Shown: positions 7,265 through 16,533, counted from the first letter of the stretch. The stretch is DNA of 64,000 nt from Erythrobacter litoralis (GCF_001719165.1 NZ_CP017057.1:2294001-2358000), one strand, 5' to 3'. The notes: a model not told the origin generated them from the sequence alone. Translations and numbers: made by a program.

Positions 7265-9049
7265 TCAGCCGCCGCGCTGGGCGGGGATGAATTCCTCGCG
7301 CACCGCCTTCGCGATCAATTCGAGCGGGATGACCCCCTGGCTCAGCAGGAAATTGTTGAACGCCATCTCGTCGAAATCCTCGCCCAGCGCGAGCTCGGTC
7401 TCCACCCGCAGCTCGATGAGCTTGCGATAGCCGTAGTAATAGGACCCCGCCTGCCCCGGCATCCGGAACTGGTAGCGGTCGAGTTCCTGCTTGGTCATGC
7501 CGGGCGAGAACAGCGCCTCCTCGCGCAGCACGCGCTCGGCTTCCTCGCGCGTGGTGAGGCCGAGGTTGAGCGCGGGGTCGAGGAACGCGCGCGCGGTGCG
7601 CAGCAGGCGGAACTGGAGCGCAATGAACTGGCCCTCGATGGGCTCGTGCGGGAGCATCTCGGCCTCGGCATAGAGCGCCCAGCCTTCGACGTTGACGCTG
7701 TTGAAGGCATAGAGCAGCCGGGCGAGACTGACGCCCTGTTCGACGAGGGCTGCGAACTGCATTTCGTGGCCGGGCCGCGCCTCGTGCGCGCTCAGGGTCC
7801 AGCTCGCGGCGGGGAAGTTGAAATCGTCGTAGCGGTCTTCCGGCCCCGCGGTCGGATTGCCGACGGTGAGGACGAAAGTGCCCTGTTCGCCGGTGTTGCC
7901 GACCAGCCGCGGCGGGCGCATGTGCGGGGCGGGCTGGGCGGCGCTTTCGGCGACCGAGGCGACGCGCATCTGCAATTCGGTGTCGGGCAGCGAAACGATG
8001 TCGTTGGCGCGGATTTCAGCCTCGAGCTTGCGGTTCACCTCGCGGTAGAAGTCCTCGATCTCGTCACTGGGCACGGTCATCGCCTTGAGGCCCGCCATGA
8101 CCGAGGCCATGTCGGTTTCCTCCCAGCCGTATTTGGCCGCGATCTGCGGGGCGAGCGCCTCCATCTGCGCGCGCAGTTCGTAGAATCCGCGCCGCGCTTC
8201 GCTCATCAGCGCGCGCGGATCCTGGTCGATCCCCACGCGCTTGAGGTTGAGCGCATAGAGTTCCTCGGGAAGGCGCGCCTCGGTGCGGCTCGCAGGCAGA
8301 ACGTTGGTACGGGTCCATTCGCCGTACTCGGTGAGCTGGCGCTCCATCGCGTCGAGCGATTCTTCCGCGCCCTCGATCTCGTACTTGGCGAAAAGCTCGC
8401 GGATGCCCTCGACGAAGGTCGGGATCTTGGCGATCGATTCCTCCACCTCGACCCGGTACGGCCCGATCTTGCCCTCGCCCCGGCTCGCCGCGAAACGTGC
8501 CTTGGCCAGCTCGGTCATCGGCTCGGTGCCGGGGTAGGTCCCAGTGTAGCGCTCCAGCAGTTCGAGCGCCTTGCCGCGGCGTGAGGGCGCGGTCTGGTCG
8601 GATAGGAGCTGGCCGATCGTGCCGAACATCGCCTGCGGGACCTCGTTGAATTCGAGCGTCAACCGGTTGCCGAGCTCGATCCCCTCGATGTCGAGTTCGA
8701 GCGAATCGATCAGGATCTGCAGGTCCTGCCGGACATAGGCATTGCTCTCGCGCGCCTTGGCCGCTTCGAACCGCGCGACCAGCGCACGCGCGGCGGCGAG
8801 GTAGCGTTCGTCGCGGTCGAGCGACATGTCGTTCACGAGGGCGTCGTATTCCTCGTAGCCCGCCGAGGACGCTCTGGTCGGGAAGAACTCTGCCTGCATC
8901 TCCACCACTTCGGCAGTGTAGGCGTTGCTGGTCTCGACCCAGTCGGGCGTGGCAAGTGCTTCGGCGGTTTCCTGCGCGGCGAGCGGCGCGGCGGCGAGCG
9001 CGAGAGTGGAGGCAGTGCCGAGCGCGATGGCGGCGATGAGATGGATCAT
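7265..9049 (-). CDS. DUF885 family secreted metallopeptidase-like protein
   Basis: The 594-residue product starts at ATG 9049 (GGGGAAA upstream) with a signal peptide ending about APLAAQE. The DUF885 hallmarks are near the C-terminus: HEARPGHEMQ (family form HExxPGHHLQ, probably a metal site) and EGWALYAEAEM. The family is thought to act on peptides, but biochemistry is sparse. The last residues are FIPAQRGG. It is the largest intact gene of island 2 and may feed products to the permease encoded to its right. A second DUF885-like gene begins at 63698. The open frame upstream to 9427 is not needed. Confidence 0.85.
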   Translation of the reverse strand: MIHLIAAIALGTASTLALAAAPLAAQETAEALATPDWVETSNAYTAEVVEMQAEFFPTRASSAGYEEYDALVNDMSLDRDERYLAAARALVARFEAAKARESNAYVRQDLQILIDSLELDIEGIELGNRLTLEFNEVPQAMFGTIGQLLSDQTAPSRRGKALELLERYTGTYPGTEPMTELAKARFAASRGEGKIGPYRVEVEESIAKIPTFVEGIRELFAKYEIEGAEESLDAMERQLTEYGEWTRTNVLPASRTEARLPEELYALNLKRVGIDQDPRALMSEARRGFYELRAQMEALAPQIAAKYGWEETDMASVMAGLKAMTVPSDEIEDFYREVNRKLEAEIRANDIVSLPDTELQMRVASVAESAAQPAPHMRPPRLVGNTGEQGTFVLTVGNPTAGPEDRYDDFNFPAASWTLSAHEARPGHEMQFAALVEQGVSLARLLYAFNSVNVEGWALYAEAEMLPHEPIEGQFIALQFRLLRTARAFLDPALNLGLTTREEAERVLREEALFSPGMTKQELDRYQFRMPGQAGSYYYGYRKLIELRVETELALGEDFDEMAFNNFLLSQGVIPLELIAKAVREEFIPAQRGG

Positions 9050-9523
9050 GTGGATTTCCCCGGTTGCGATGGCGTGGGACTGCCCGCAGCGGCTTTCGAG
9101 GGCAAGCGATCGTTCGACGAAGCCTGCCTGCCGCCAGACGAAGGATGAGGCGCGCAAAACGGCTGCGCGCGGCGGGGTCCGGCAGGACCGGACCGCAAGC
9201 CGTGCAGGCCGCCGCTGTGCGATCCCGCAGGAATTCCCGCCGCCGCTTCCGGCCTGCCCCCGCCGCGCTGCTTGCCGGGCTTTATCTGGGTTCGTGCAGC
9301 CTTGCCGCCGTAGACGGATGCGCGGTCCCGCCGGATTTCCTCGCGCAGGGCACGAACGGGGCGCTCGCCCCCCTGCTTTCCGCCTCGATCCGCCAGTCCC
9401 GCGCCAGCGCGCTGCATGACGGGGCACACGCCGTCCCGGCGCCGGTGCGCGAGCGGCTCGCCCCTCATTTAGCCACCGGCTCCGCGCGTTTCGCTTTTTT
9501 TGGTAATGCAGCGCCTGCGGGCG
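9050..9523. other. Gene-free stretch upstream of the DUF885 gene
   Basis: About 470 bp of very GC-rich sequence. Open frames on both strands are arginine/alanine-rich and show no family resemblance, as expected of non-coding GC-rich DNA. It should hold the promoter of the DUF885 gene. Confidence 0.4.
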
Positions 9524-9886
9524 TCACGGCTTTAAATTGCTGCCGATTAAGGCCCTCGCCACCGCGACCATCGCCCAAGTATCTCGTGCGCAATAGACCT
9601 TGAGAGCTTTCTCGAGCGCGTTGCGTCGTAGCGGATCGCAGGCGGGGTTGGCCGCTTCGAGCCAGGCGCCCTGAGCGTCGCCCCCGTCCTTCACCTCGAG
9701 CGCGCCGCAATCTAGCTCCGACGCGATGGTCGGGAGTACTGCCTTGATCGACCAGCTTCCGCGTTGATCGCGGTGATACCAGTTCTCGCGCGTGACAGGC
9801 AGCAGGTCGACAGTCGCCTCGGCCATGGCCTTCAGCCTCGAAGCGAGGTCTGGAAACTCAGCGGCTAGATCCCGCAGCACGCGAAT
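9524..9886 (-). pseudogene. 3' remnant of a DUF2779-type gene
   Basis: The last 120 or so codons of this frame (VLRDLAAEFPDLASRLKAMA ... RGSWSIKAVLP ... YCARDTWAMV) look like the C-terminal part of a DUF2779 nuclease-like protein. The family's large N-terminal part is absent: upstream of about 9886 the frame turns into unrelated arginine-rich sequence. I read it as a truncated gene left by rearrangement inside island 2. Confidence 0.6.
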
Positions 9887-10525
9887 GGACGGCGGCTTTC
9901 GGGATCGAGCCTTTGAGTTTGGAATGACCGCACTGGGGCGCGTTGCAGACCGGCAGAGAATGGGCCGGTAGCGGACTGGCCGGTTTTGGGGCTGGACACA
10001 GGGAAGCTGCCGTCCCCGACCAATCATTGCTTACCGCTGGCCCCGACCCAATGTCAGTCGTTCACGTTCGCTAAAATGAGCGTCTGATTTCGCCCAAAGC
10101 CGCAATGTCGCTTTCAGGATCGCGCACTTGCCGTGCTCATGACCAGAGGTGGGTGTGAAGTGCACACCGATGTTTAGTCGGACGGAACGGCAAGCCGAGA
10201 GGGGCTCCGCAAAACCTTTTCTGATCCTTTTGATCCCTTCATCGCGCTCGCGACGACCTCGACAATCTGAACCGAACTGATCATGAAAATCTCCTGCCAG
10301 TGCATCCATCCGGCTGCCCTGTTCGGACTGATGAGCACGGAAACCGAACCTGGCACGAATTGACGCTTTTTTGACGGTCCGACCGGTTGACCGCATTCTC
10401 TGACGACAGGCATCTAAAGCCGGATGGTGACCATCCCGCCCGGGTTTGAAGACTCTCGGCGCGGGCGGGGCAAGCTGGACGCTTCAATTCGCCAATCGCC
10501 GACGATCTAACGCAAAGGATGAAGC
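9887..10525. other. Gene-free stretch between the DUF2779 remnant and the DUF418 gene
   Basis: About 640 bp with no gene I can support. A 36-codon minus-strand frame (10174-10284) has ATG preceded by GGAG but no resemblance to anything I know. The stretch should include the promoter for the DUF418/MFS/permease operon. Confidence 0.4.
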
Positions 10526-11863
10526 ATGGCCATCGCAGCCAGTGTAGCACCTCCGATCGGCTCCGGGCAGGCGACGCCCGACACACCGAAAACCGGGCCG
10601 ACAGCAGAACGCATCGTCGCGCTCGATTTCGTGCGCGGGGCAGCGCTGTTCGGCATCCTGCTGATGAATATCACCGGCTTCGGCCTGCCGCACGCCTATA
10701 GCAATCCGATGAATGCCGGGGGTGCGGAGGGGGTCAACCTCCTCTCGTGGATGATCATCCAGATTGGGTTCGAAGGCACGCAGCGCGGCTTGTTCTCGAT
10801 GTTGTTCGGGGCAGGCATCATCCTGTTCACCTCACGCCTCGAAGCCAAGGGGCGCAGCGATGTCGGCGACATCTACGCCCGCCGGAACCTGTGGCTGATA
10901 TTATTTGGCATGGTGAACGGCTTTATCCTCCTGTGGAGCGGCGACATTCTCTATTTTTACGGGCTGACCGCGCTGGTGGTGTTCCCGTTTCGCAAGCTCG
11001 GTGTCCGCGCGCTCCTGATCATGGGAATCGCCGGAATGCTGGCAAGCGCGCTTTGGAACGCGAAGGACAACGCCGATTTGATGCGTTATCACGAGGCTTA
11101 CGAGGCCTCGCAGATGGCAGGGGCGCAGCTTGATCCGGCGCAGCAGGCGTTGGCCAAAAAGTGGGAAGGCGCGCTCGCCGAATACAGCCCTTCGCCGGAG
11201 GCGCAGCGGGATTATGTCGAGCAGCGCACGCAGAGCTACGCAACAGCCTTCGCTCAGGTCGCCGCAGAAACGGTCCACGCGGAAAGCTGGTATTTCTATC
11301 GCTGGTTCTTCGACATCTTCAGCATGATGCTGATTGGCATGGCGCTGTTCAAGGCCGGGGTCTTCACGCTGGAGCGATCAACCCGGTTCTATCTTGCGCT
11401 CGTTGTGATCGGATACGGGGTGGGCCTGACGGTCAATGTGCTCGAGACCCGGCTGATTATCGAGGGCGGCTTCGGCCTACTGGCGATGAGCCAATCCCAG
11501 ATCACCTATGACCTTGGAAGGCTCCCGATGACGGCGGGGCATCTTGGCCTGCTTCTGCTGATCGCGCGTTGGGGCATCTTTCCGCTGTTCCAGCACGCAC
11601 TTGCCAGCGTCGGGCGAATGGCGTTCACCAACTACCTGACGCATTCGCTGGTCTGCGCTATCTTGTTCGTCGGGCTGGGCTATTTCGGTCAGCTTGAACG
11701 GCACGAGCTCTATTATGTCGTGTTCGCGATCTGGGCGGTGCAGCTTGTCATCAGCCCGCTGTGGCTCAGCCGCTACAGCATGGGTCCGCTCGAATGGCTG
11801 TGGCGCGGCCTGACTTATAGCGAACTGCCAGCACTGCGCCGCGCTCAGGACGTCGTAGCATGA
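10526..11863 (+). CDS. DUF418 domain-containing integral membrane protein
   Basis: The 445-residue protein has about 10 hydrophobic segments. It opens with the family signature RIVALDFVRGAALFGILLMN and ends with the C-terminal DUF418 region (LGLLLLIARWGIF ... GRMAFTNYLTHS ... WAVQLVISPLWL). Members are inner-membrane proteins of unknown role, perhaps transport or acyl transfer. AAAGGA lies six bases before ATG 10526. It is the first of three genes joined by ATGA overlaps (11860 and 12499), an operon inside island 2. Confidence 0.85.
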   Translation: MAIAASVAPPIGSGQATPDTPKTGPTAERIVALDFVRGAALFGILLMNITGFGLPHAYSNPMNAGGAEGVNLLSWMIIQIGFEGTQRGLFSMLFGAGIILFTSRLEAKGRSDVGDIYARRNLWLILFGMVNGFILLWSGDILYFYGLTALVVFPFRKLGVRALLIMGIAGMLASALWNAKDNADLMRYHEAYEASQMAGAQLDPAQQALAKKWEGALAEYSPSPEAQRDYVEQRTQSYATAFAQVAAETVHAESWYFYRWFFDIFSMMLIGMALFKAGVFTLERSTRFYLALVVIGYGVGLTVNVLETRLIIEGGFGLLAMSQSQITYDLGRLPMTAGHLGLLLLIARWGIFPLFQHALASVGRMAFTNYLTHSLVCAILFVGLGYFGQLERHELYYVVFAIWAVQLVISPLWLSRYSMGPLEWLWRGLTYSELPALRRAQDVVA

Positions 11864-12502
11864 GCGCCGGAGCCGTCATCAGCCGAGATACGCGCCTCGC
11901 CCTTCCCGCCTTTGCTGACAGTTCGCGGCTCCGCCTGCTGCTTGGAACCCTGCTCTACCTCGCGTAAGGCTTTCCGCAGGGGATTTTCTTCTACGCCATG
12001 CCCACCTGGCTCGCGGCCAACGGGGAGTCGACCGAGTTGGTGGCGACTCCTGTGTCTCACGTTCGGGGGATGGATGGTCGACCGGTTCGGGGCAGGGCGG
12101 ATCGCCCTCTGGTCAGGTGTAATCGCTTTGCCCGTGATGAGCGTTTACCTGATCGACGAAACCCTGTGGGCCGATGATCGGCTGTATGTCGCGTGGTTCT
12201 TCATCAAGAATGTCCCGCTGTTTCTTTTCTATCTGGCCAACCTCGTCATCATGATGCGGGCTACGGCAAAGGAAGCCGCGGCACTCTCCTTTGCCCTGTT
12301 CGCGGCGATCGTGCCGCTGGGTTTCATGATCGGTGCGGCTCTGCTGCCTCTGCTCGAAGACATGGGCGGATGGCAGGCAATGTTCGGCGCGAGCGCGGTG
12401 ATGATCTTTGTCGCCGGCTTGCTGACCCTCTTGCTGAAACCTGACACCTGCCCGCAGCAAGCGGAAGCCGGGACCGTCGAATTCGAAGGCAAGTTCGCAT
12501 GA
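11860..12502 (+). pseudogene. Broken MFS transporter gene
   Basis: An ATG at 11860 overlaps the DUF418 stop (ATGA). The frame reads RLRLLLGTLLYLA, hits TAA at 11965, and continues GFPQGIFFYAMPTWLAANG, the typical first helix of an MFS permease. After about 12045 another frame continues with the family's later helices (GGWMVDRFGAG ... MGGWQAMFGASAVMI) to a stop at 12502. So there is a nonsense codon plus an internal deletion with frameshift that removes several helices. The C-terminal part still overlaps the next start as ATGA, showing that the operon was once intact. Confidence 0.78.
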
Positions 12503-13845
12503 GCACGTCAGTCCCGACCGGCCAGCTTCAAAAGCGTCTCGGCCTACCCTTTGCTATCGCGGTGTGCGTTGGCACGGTTATTGGCACCGGGATCATGCGC
12601 GCGCCCGGCGAAATCGCCAACATGGTTCCCGATCCCACAATCGTGTTGGTTCTGTGGCTGGTTGGGGGCATCTATGTGCTGCTGTCGTGCAATGTCGCAG
12701 CGGAAATTTCCTCTGCGATCCCGCGTTCGGGCGGCCATTACATCCCGGTTCACGAAGGGCTGGGGAATTCGATGGGCTTGCTGGTCGGCTGGACGATGTG
12801 GAGCGCCTTTGTCGTGGTCAATGCGGTGCTTAGCATCGCCGCAGCCGATTTTCTGGGCACGATCTTGCCCTTTGTTGCCGATAACGCCCAATGGAGCGCG
12901 CTGGCGATCCTGCTACTGATGACTGCGCTCAACTGGTTCGGGGTCGAGGAAGGGCGCTGGGTCCAGATCGTGGGGACGGCGCTCAAGATCGGATTGCTTT
13001 TGGCGGTGGTTGTGGTCGCCTTGCTGTTTCCTCTCGAGCGCGGTGCCGAAACGGCTGTCGCCCAAAGCGCGCCGACCGCAGAGCCGATCTCCCTCTTCAC
13101 GATTCTGCTAGGCCTCCAGTTTATCGTTGCGGTCTATGACGGGTGGTACACCTCGATCTATTTCGCCGGAGAGGACAAGAACCCAGGGCACAACATCCCG
13201 CGTTCGCTGTTTCAGGCGGCTGTCGCTGTCATGGCAATCTACCTGTTGGTTAACTGGAGCCTGATTTCGGCGCTCGATTTCGATGTCTTGCGCTCATCGC
13301 AACTCCCAATGGCTGCGGTCATCGGCCAGGTTGCAGGCGAGTGGGGCGGCGTTTTCGTGGCGCTTTTGGCAACGCTGATGGCGCTGATCACGCTCAACGG
13401 ATGCATCATGTCGACCCCGCGGGTGCTCTACGGGCTCGCCGAAGATGGACTGTTCTTGAAGTCGGCGTTGCAGGTCAATCGCGGTGGCACTCCGACCGTG
13501 GCCCTCGCGGTCGGCACACTCTTCTCGATCCCGTTGATCTTCACCGGCGGATACGTGTTTGCATTCCGACTGATGGGGGCGATGACGCTGTTTGCCGCCT
13601 GCCTCTATATCCTCTCCTATTTCGCTCTGCGAATCCGCCGCCCCGACATGGCGCGGCCCTACCGCGCGCGAGGGCACCCGATTCTTCCTGCGCTCGTCTT
13701 GATAATCAACCTTGCGCTCCTGATCAGTTTCGTGATCGCTGAACCGATCAGCGGGGCAATCATGGCGGGGATGATTGCGATCTGCCTTCCCGTCGGCCTC
13801 CATCTCGAACGCGAAAAACGGCGGCTCGCCCCAACAATGACGTAG
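12499..13845 (+). CDS. APC-family amino acid permease
   Basis: The 448-residue protein has 12 predicted membrane helices and the APC signatures GTVIGTGIMRAPGEIA in helix 1 and the later region AVYDGWYTSIYFAGEDKNPG. The family exchanges or imports amino acids with protons or other solutes in the inner membrane; the substrate cannot be read from sequence. Its ATG overlaps the upstream MFS remnant as ATGA. As the last gene of the island 2 operon, together with the DUF885 peptidase-like gene, it suggests peptide/amino-acid use. Confidence 0.88.
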   Translation: MSTSVPTGQLQKRLGLPFAIAVCVGTVIGTGIMRAPGEIANMVPDPTIVLVLWLVGGIYVLLSCNVAAEISSAIPRSGGHYIPVHEGLGNSMGLLVGWTMWSAFVVVNAVLSIAAADFLGTILPFVADNAQWSALAILLLMTALNWFGVEEGRWVQIVGTALKIGLLLAVVVVALLFPLERGAETAVAQSAPTAEPISLFTILLGLQFIVAVYDGWYTSIYFAGEDKNPGHNIPRSLFQAAVAVMAIYLLVNWSLISALDFDVLRSSQLPMAAVIGQVAGEWGGVFVALLATLMALITLNGCIMSTPRVLYGLAEDGLFLKSALQVNRGGTPTVALAVGTLFSIPLIFTGGYVFAFRLMGAMTLFAACLYILSYFALRIRRPDMARPYRARGHPILPALVLIINLALLISFVIAEPISGAIMAGMIAICLPVGLHLEREKRRLAPTMT

Positions 13846-14100
13846 GCGCCTCAGCGGGTCGGCGTGTCGAAGTGTGCAGAGCCTTTCCGACAATCGCAAA
13901 TCACAAGCGGACTGTCAGGACGCGGTACAACGCAAGATATCGATTGGGACGCGCAGGCAAACGCACGAACGGCAGTTCTGGTAGTAACCGGAGGATCAAC
14001 GACGCCGCTAGGAATGTCTGAAATGTCCCTACCCAGCCATTCGGCGAAGCTGGTAACCTTGTCAGCTTTCAGGCGATCGCTTGGCGAGCCGCAATTACCG

Positions 14101-14340
14101 GAATGGGGCGCACAGCTGCCGAAAGGAGCAGTCTGAACGAGCGGCAGCTCAAGGGACGGGATAACAACAGTCCTGTCCAGCAGGGCAGACGCGTTGATGC
14201 ATTCGCCGGGGCCTCCAACAGAATGGCGGCCGCACCTTCGGCGAAGCCTGTACGACCACGAGGCTCAGAGCGCCGGGCCGAGGATCGGTCAGCGCGCACT
14301 CATGCCCAGCCTGACATCACTGAGCGCCTCGCGCGCGTGC
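14101..14340. repeat. Copy B of the ~240-bp subterminal repeat (island 2 right end)
   Basis: The copy begins GAATGGGGCGCACAGC at 14101 and matches 6235-6440 almost base for base, then with scattered differences to about 14340, where a hairpin-prone GC tract (GTGCGAGCGCTTGCGCAC) follows. It starts 458 bp from the right terminus at 14559. The same relative place in both islands marks it as part of the element's right end and not a random duplication. Confidence 0.92.
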
Positions 14341-14482
14341 GAGCGCTTGCGCACGCGCGCGCGAGAAAGCGCGCGAGAAAGGAGGCAAATTTACGATCAG
14401 GTAAGCACGATTTTTGGGGCCTCCATCTGGCCCAAATTGTCCAAAACCTCAGGATTCCTGCGGCATGCAGCGTCAGAGTTTT

Positions 14483-14559
14483 CGGAAGATCTTTTTTGTC
14501 GCAAAAGCGAAAATGGAAGATCTTTATTGTAACCGGAAAATCTTTTTTGTCTTCCTACA
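14483..14559. mobile_element. Right end of Tn7-like island 2, next to glmS
   Basis: Three direct 18-bp sites (14483-14500, 14514-14531, 14534-14551; forms of NGGAARATCTTTWTTGTC) end in TTCCTACA at 14559. Spacings of 31 and 20 bp nearly equal those of island 1's right end (32 and 20). Read inward, the tip is TGTAGGAA followed by GACAAAAAAGATTTTCCG. Tn7 places its right end toward glmS, as here. Confidence 0.82.
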
Positions 14560-14581
14560 GGCTGATCGCGCCGGTCGCGGG
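14560..14581. other. attTn7-type target spacer downstream of glmS
   Basis: Twenty-two bases separate the right terminus (14559) from the glmS stop codon (14582-14584 on this strand). In E. coli, TnsD binds the end of glmS and Tn7 inserts about 25 bp past the stop. The first five bases, GGCTG, would be the target duplication. Confidence 0.75.
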
Positions 14582-16417
14582 TCACTCCACCGTCACCGAT
14601 TTCGCGAGATTGCGCGGCTGGTCGACGTCCGTGCCCTTCACCACGGCCACGTGATAGGCGAGCAATTGGACCGGTATCGCATAGACCAGCGGCGCGATCA
14701 GCGGGTGGACCACCGGCATCTCGATCGTGGCGAGACAGCCCTCGCCCGCTTCGGCGAGACCTTCTGCATCCGATATCAGCACCACCTGCCCGCCGCGCGC
14801 GCGCACTTCCTCCATGTTCGAGACGGTCTTTTCGAACAGCGGGCCCGACGGCGCGATCACCACGACCGGCACGTCGTCGTCGATCAGCGCGATGGGGCCG
14901 TGCTTCATCTCCCCGCTGGCATAGCCTTCCGCGTGTATATAGCTGATTTCCTTGAGCTTCAGCGCGCCTTCGAGCGCGAGCGGGTAATCCTGCCCGCGCC
15001 CCAGATAAAGCACGTCGCGCGCCGGGGCGATCAGCGGAGCCATGGCGGCGATATCGTCGTCGTGATCGAGCGCGGCGTTCAATGCGGCCGGTGCCTCGAG
15101 CAGGTGGCCGACGACCTCGCGCTCCTCCTCGCGGGTGAAATGGCCTTTCTTCACCGCCATGTGTGCGGCAAGCGCGGCAAGAACGGCAAGCTGGCAGGTG
15201 AAGGCCTTGGTCGAGGCGACGCCGATCTCCGGCCCAGCATGGGTGGGCAGCAGCAGGTCGGCCTCGCGCGCCATCGTGCTGGTCGGCACGTTGACGACGA
15301 CGCCGATCGTCTGGCCCTGTTCGCGGCAATGGCGCAGGGCTGCGAGCGTGTCGGCAGTCTCCCCGCTCTGCGAGATGAACAGGGCAAGCCCGCCCTCCTC
15401 CAGCACCGGCTCGCGGTAGCGGAATTCGCTCGCGACATCGATGTCGACCGGCAGGCGGGCGAAGCGTTCGATCCAGTATTTCGCGACCATTCCGGCATAG
15501 AAGGACGTGCCGCAGGCAACGATGGTGAGCCGCTTCACGCCCGAAAGGTCGAAATCGAACTGCGGCAGCGCGACCGTATTGTCCTCGCGCCGCAGGTAGG
15601 AGCCGAGCGTCTGCGCGACGACGGTCGGCTGCTCGAAAATCTCCTTGAGCATGAAATGGCGGTAATTGCCCTTCTCGACTGCCGCCGCCGAGGCTCCGGA
15701 GGCGCGGATTTCGCGCTCCACCGGGTTGTTCTCGACATCGAAGACCTGTGCCCCGGTGCGCCCGATCACGACCCAGTCGCCTTCCTCGAGATAGGAGATG
15801 CGCTGCGTCAGCGGCGCGAGCGCGAGCGCGTCGGAGCCGAGATACATTTCCGCTTCCTCGCCCTCGGGGCCGTATCCGACGACCAGCGGCGATCCGAGCC
15901 GGGCGCCGATGAGGAGGTCCGGATGGCTGCGGAACGCGATGGCGAGGGCAAAGGCCCCGCGCAGCCGCGGCAGAACGTCCTTCACCGCATCGATCGGGTC
16001 CATTCCCGTCTCGATGCGGCTGGAGATCAGGTGCGCGACCACCTCGCTGTCGGTCTCGCTTTCGAAGGTGCGGCCTTCTGCGGCGAGCTGGCTGCGCAAT
16101 TCCTTGTAATTCTCGATGATGCCGTTGTGGACGATCGCCACTTCGCCCGTCGCGTGCGGGTGGGCATTGGTCGCGGTCGGCGCGCCATGCGTCGCCCAGC
16201 GGGTATGGGCGATGCCCGTATTGCCGGGCGCGGGTTCCTCGCCGAGCACACGGGCGAGATTGGCGAGCTTGCCCTCGGCCCGGCGGCGCACCAGTGCGCC
16301 TTCGTGCAAGGTGCAGATACCGGCGCTGTCATAGCCGCGATATTCCATGCGCCTCAGGCCATCGAGCAGCCGTTCGGCGACCGGCTCGTTGCTGACGATA
16401 CCCATGATGCCGCACAT
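14582..16417 (-). CDS. glmS: Glutamine-fructose-6-phosphate aminotransferase (isomerizing)
   Basis: The 611-residue enzyme makes glucosamine-6-phosphate from fructose-6-phosphate and glutamine, the first step to UDP-GlcNAc for peptidoglycan and LPS. It begins MCGIMGIV, leaving Cys2 as the N-terminal nucleophile of the glutaminase domain (1-240). Two SIS sugar-isomerase domains follow (CGTSFYAGMVAKYWIE and LGRGQDYPLALEGALKLKEI). The C-terminus is the conserved NLAKSVTVE, the stretch whose DNA is read by TnsD in Tn7 targeting. The Tn7-like islands begin 22 nt after its stop. Confidence 0.97.
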   Translation of the reverse strand: MCGIMGIVSNEPVAERLLDGLRRMEYRGYDSAGICTLHEGALVRRRAEGKLANLARVLGEEPAPGNTGIAHTRWATHGAPTATNAHPHATGEVAIVHNGIIENYKELRSQLAAEGRTFESETDSEVVAHLISSRIETGMDPIDAVKDVLPRLRGAFALAIAFRSHPDLLIGARLGSPLVVGYGPEGEEAEMYLGSDALALAPLTQRISYLEEGDWVVIGRTGAQVFDVENNPVEREIRASGASAAAVEKGNYRHFMLKEIFEQPTVVAQTLGSYLRREDNTVALPQFDFDLSGVKRLTIVACGTSFYAGMVAKYWIERFARLPVDIDVASEFRYREPVLEEGGLALFISQSGETADTLAALRHCREQGQTIGVVVNVPTSTMAREADLLLPTHAGPEIGVASTKAFTCQLAVLAALAAHMAVKKGHFTREEEREVVGHLLEAPAALNAALDHDDDIAAMAPLIAPARDVLYLGRGQDYPLALEGALKLKEISYIHAEGYASGEMKHGPIALIDDDVPVVVIAPSGPLFEKTVSNMEEVRARGGQVVLISDAEGLAEAGEGCLATIEMPVVHPLIAPLVYAIPVQLLAYHVAVVKGTDVDQPRNLAKSVTVE

Positions 16418-16533
16418 TCGCTCTCACCCCTTAAAGCCTCGCGGGTAGCCCACCCGCCCATTGGCGCTGTCGATTCGCGTGCCGGTCTAACGTCTTGCAT
16501 CGCCTCGGCAAGCCCGGCCGGTTCGCAGGGCAC

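Larger units (their letters stand above)
6694..14559. mobile_element. Tn7-like island 2, whole element (7,866 bp)
   Basis: The element is bounded by a left end (from 6694) and a right end (to 14559) that share the TGT...ACA tips and 18-bp sites, and it sits 22 nt from the glmS stop, the position used by Tn7 in many bacteria. Flanks are GGCTG on the right (14560-14564) and GGCT on the left (6690-6693), consistent with a 5-bp target duplication that lost one base. Contents: amidohydrolase remnant, DUF885 gene, DUF2779 remnant, DUF418 gene, broken MFS gene, APC permease, subterminal repeat. There is no transposase gene, so it is non-autonomous or decayed. Confidence 0.78.

Noticed and set aside
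7646..8584. 312-codon open frame on the plus strand
   Set aside because: Antisense to the DUF885 gene, with no start signal or family similarity.
10174..10413. 79-codon minus-strand frame upstream of the DUF418 gene
   Set aside because: Composition is not protein-like over most of its length; only a 36-codon inner part has a ribosome site, too little to support a gene.
6235..14340. Repeat copies as an insertion sequence or integron cassette sites
   Set aside because: No transposase frame in the repeat, no terminal inverted repeats of its own and no attC fold or IntI; the Tn7-type end layout explains position and neighbours better.
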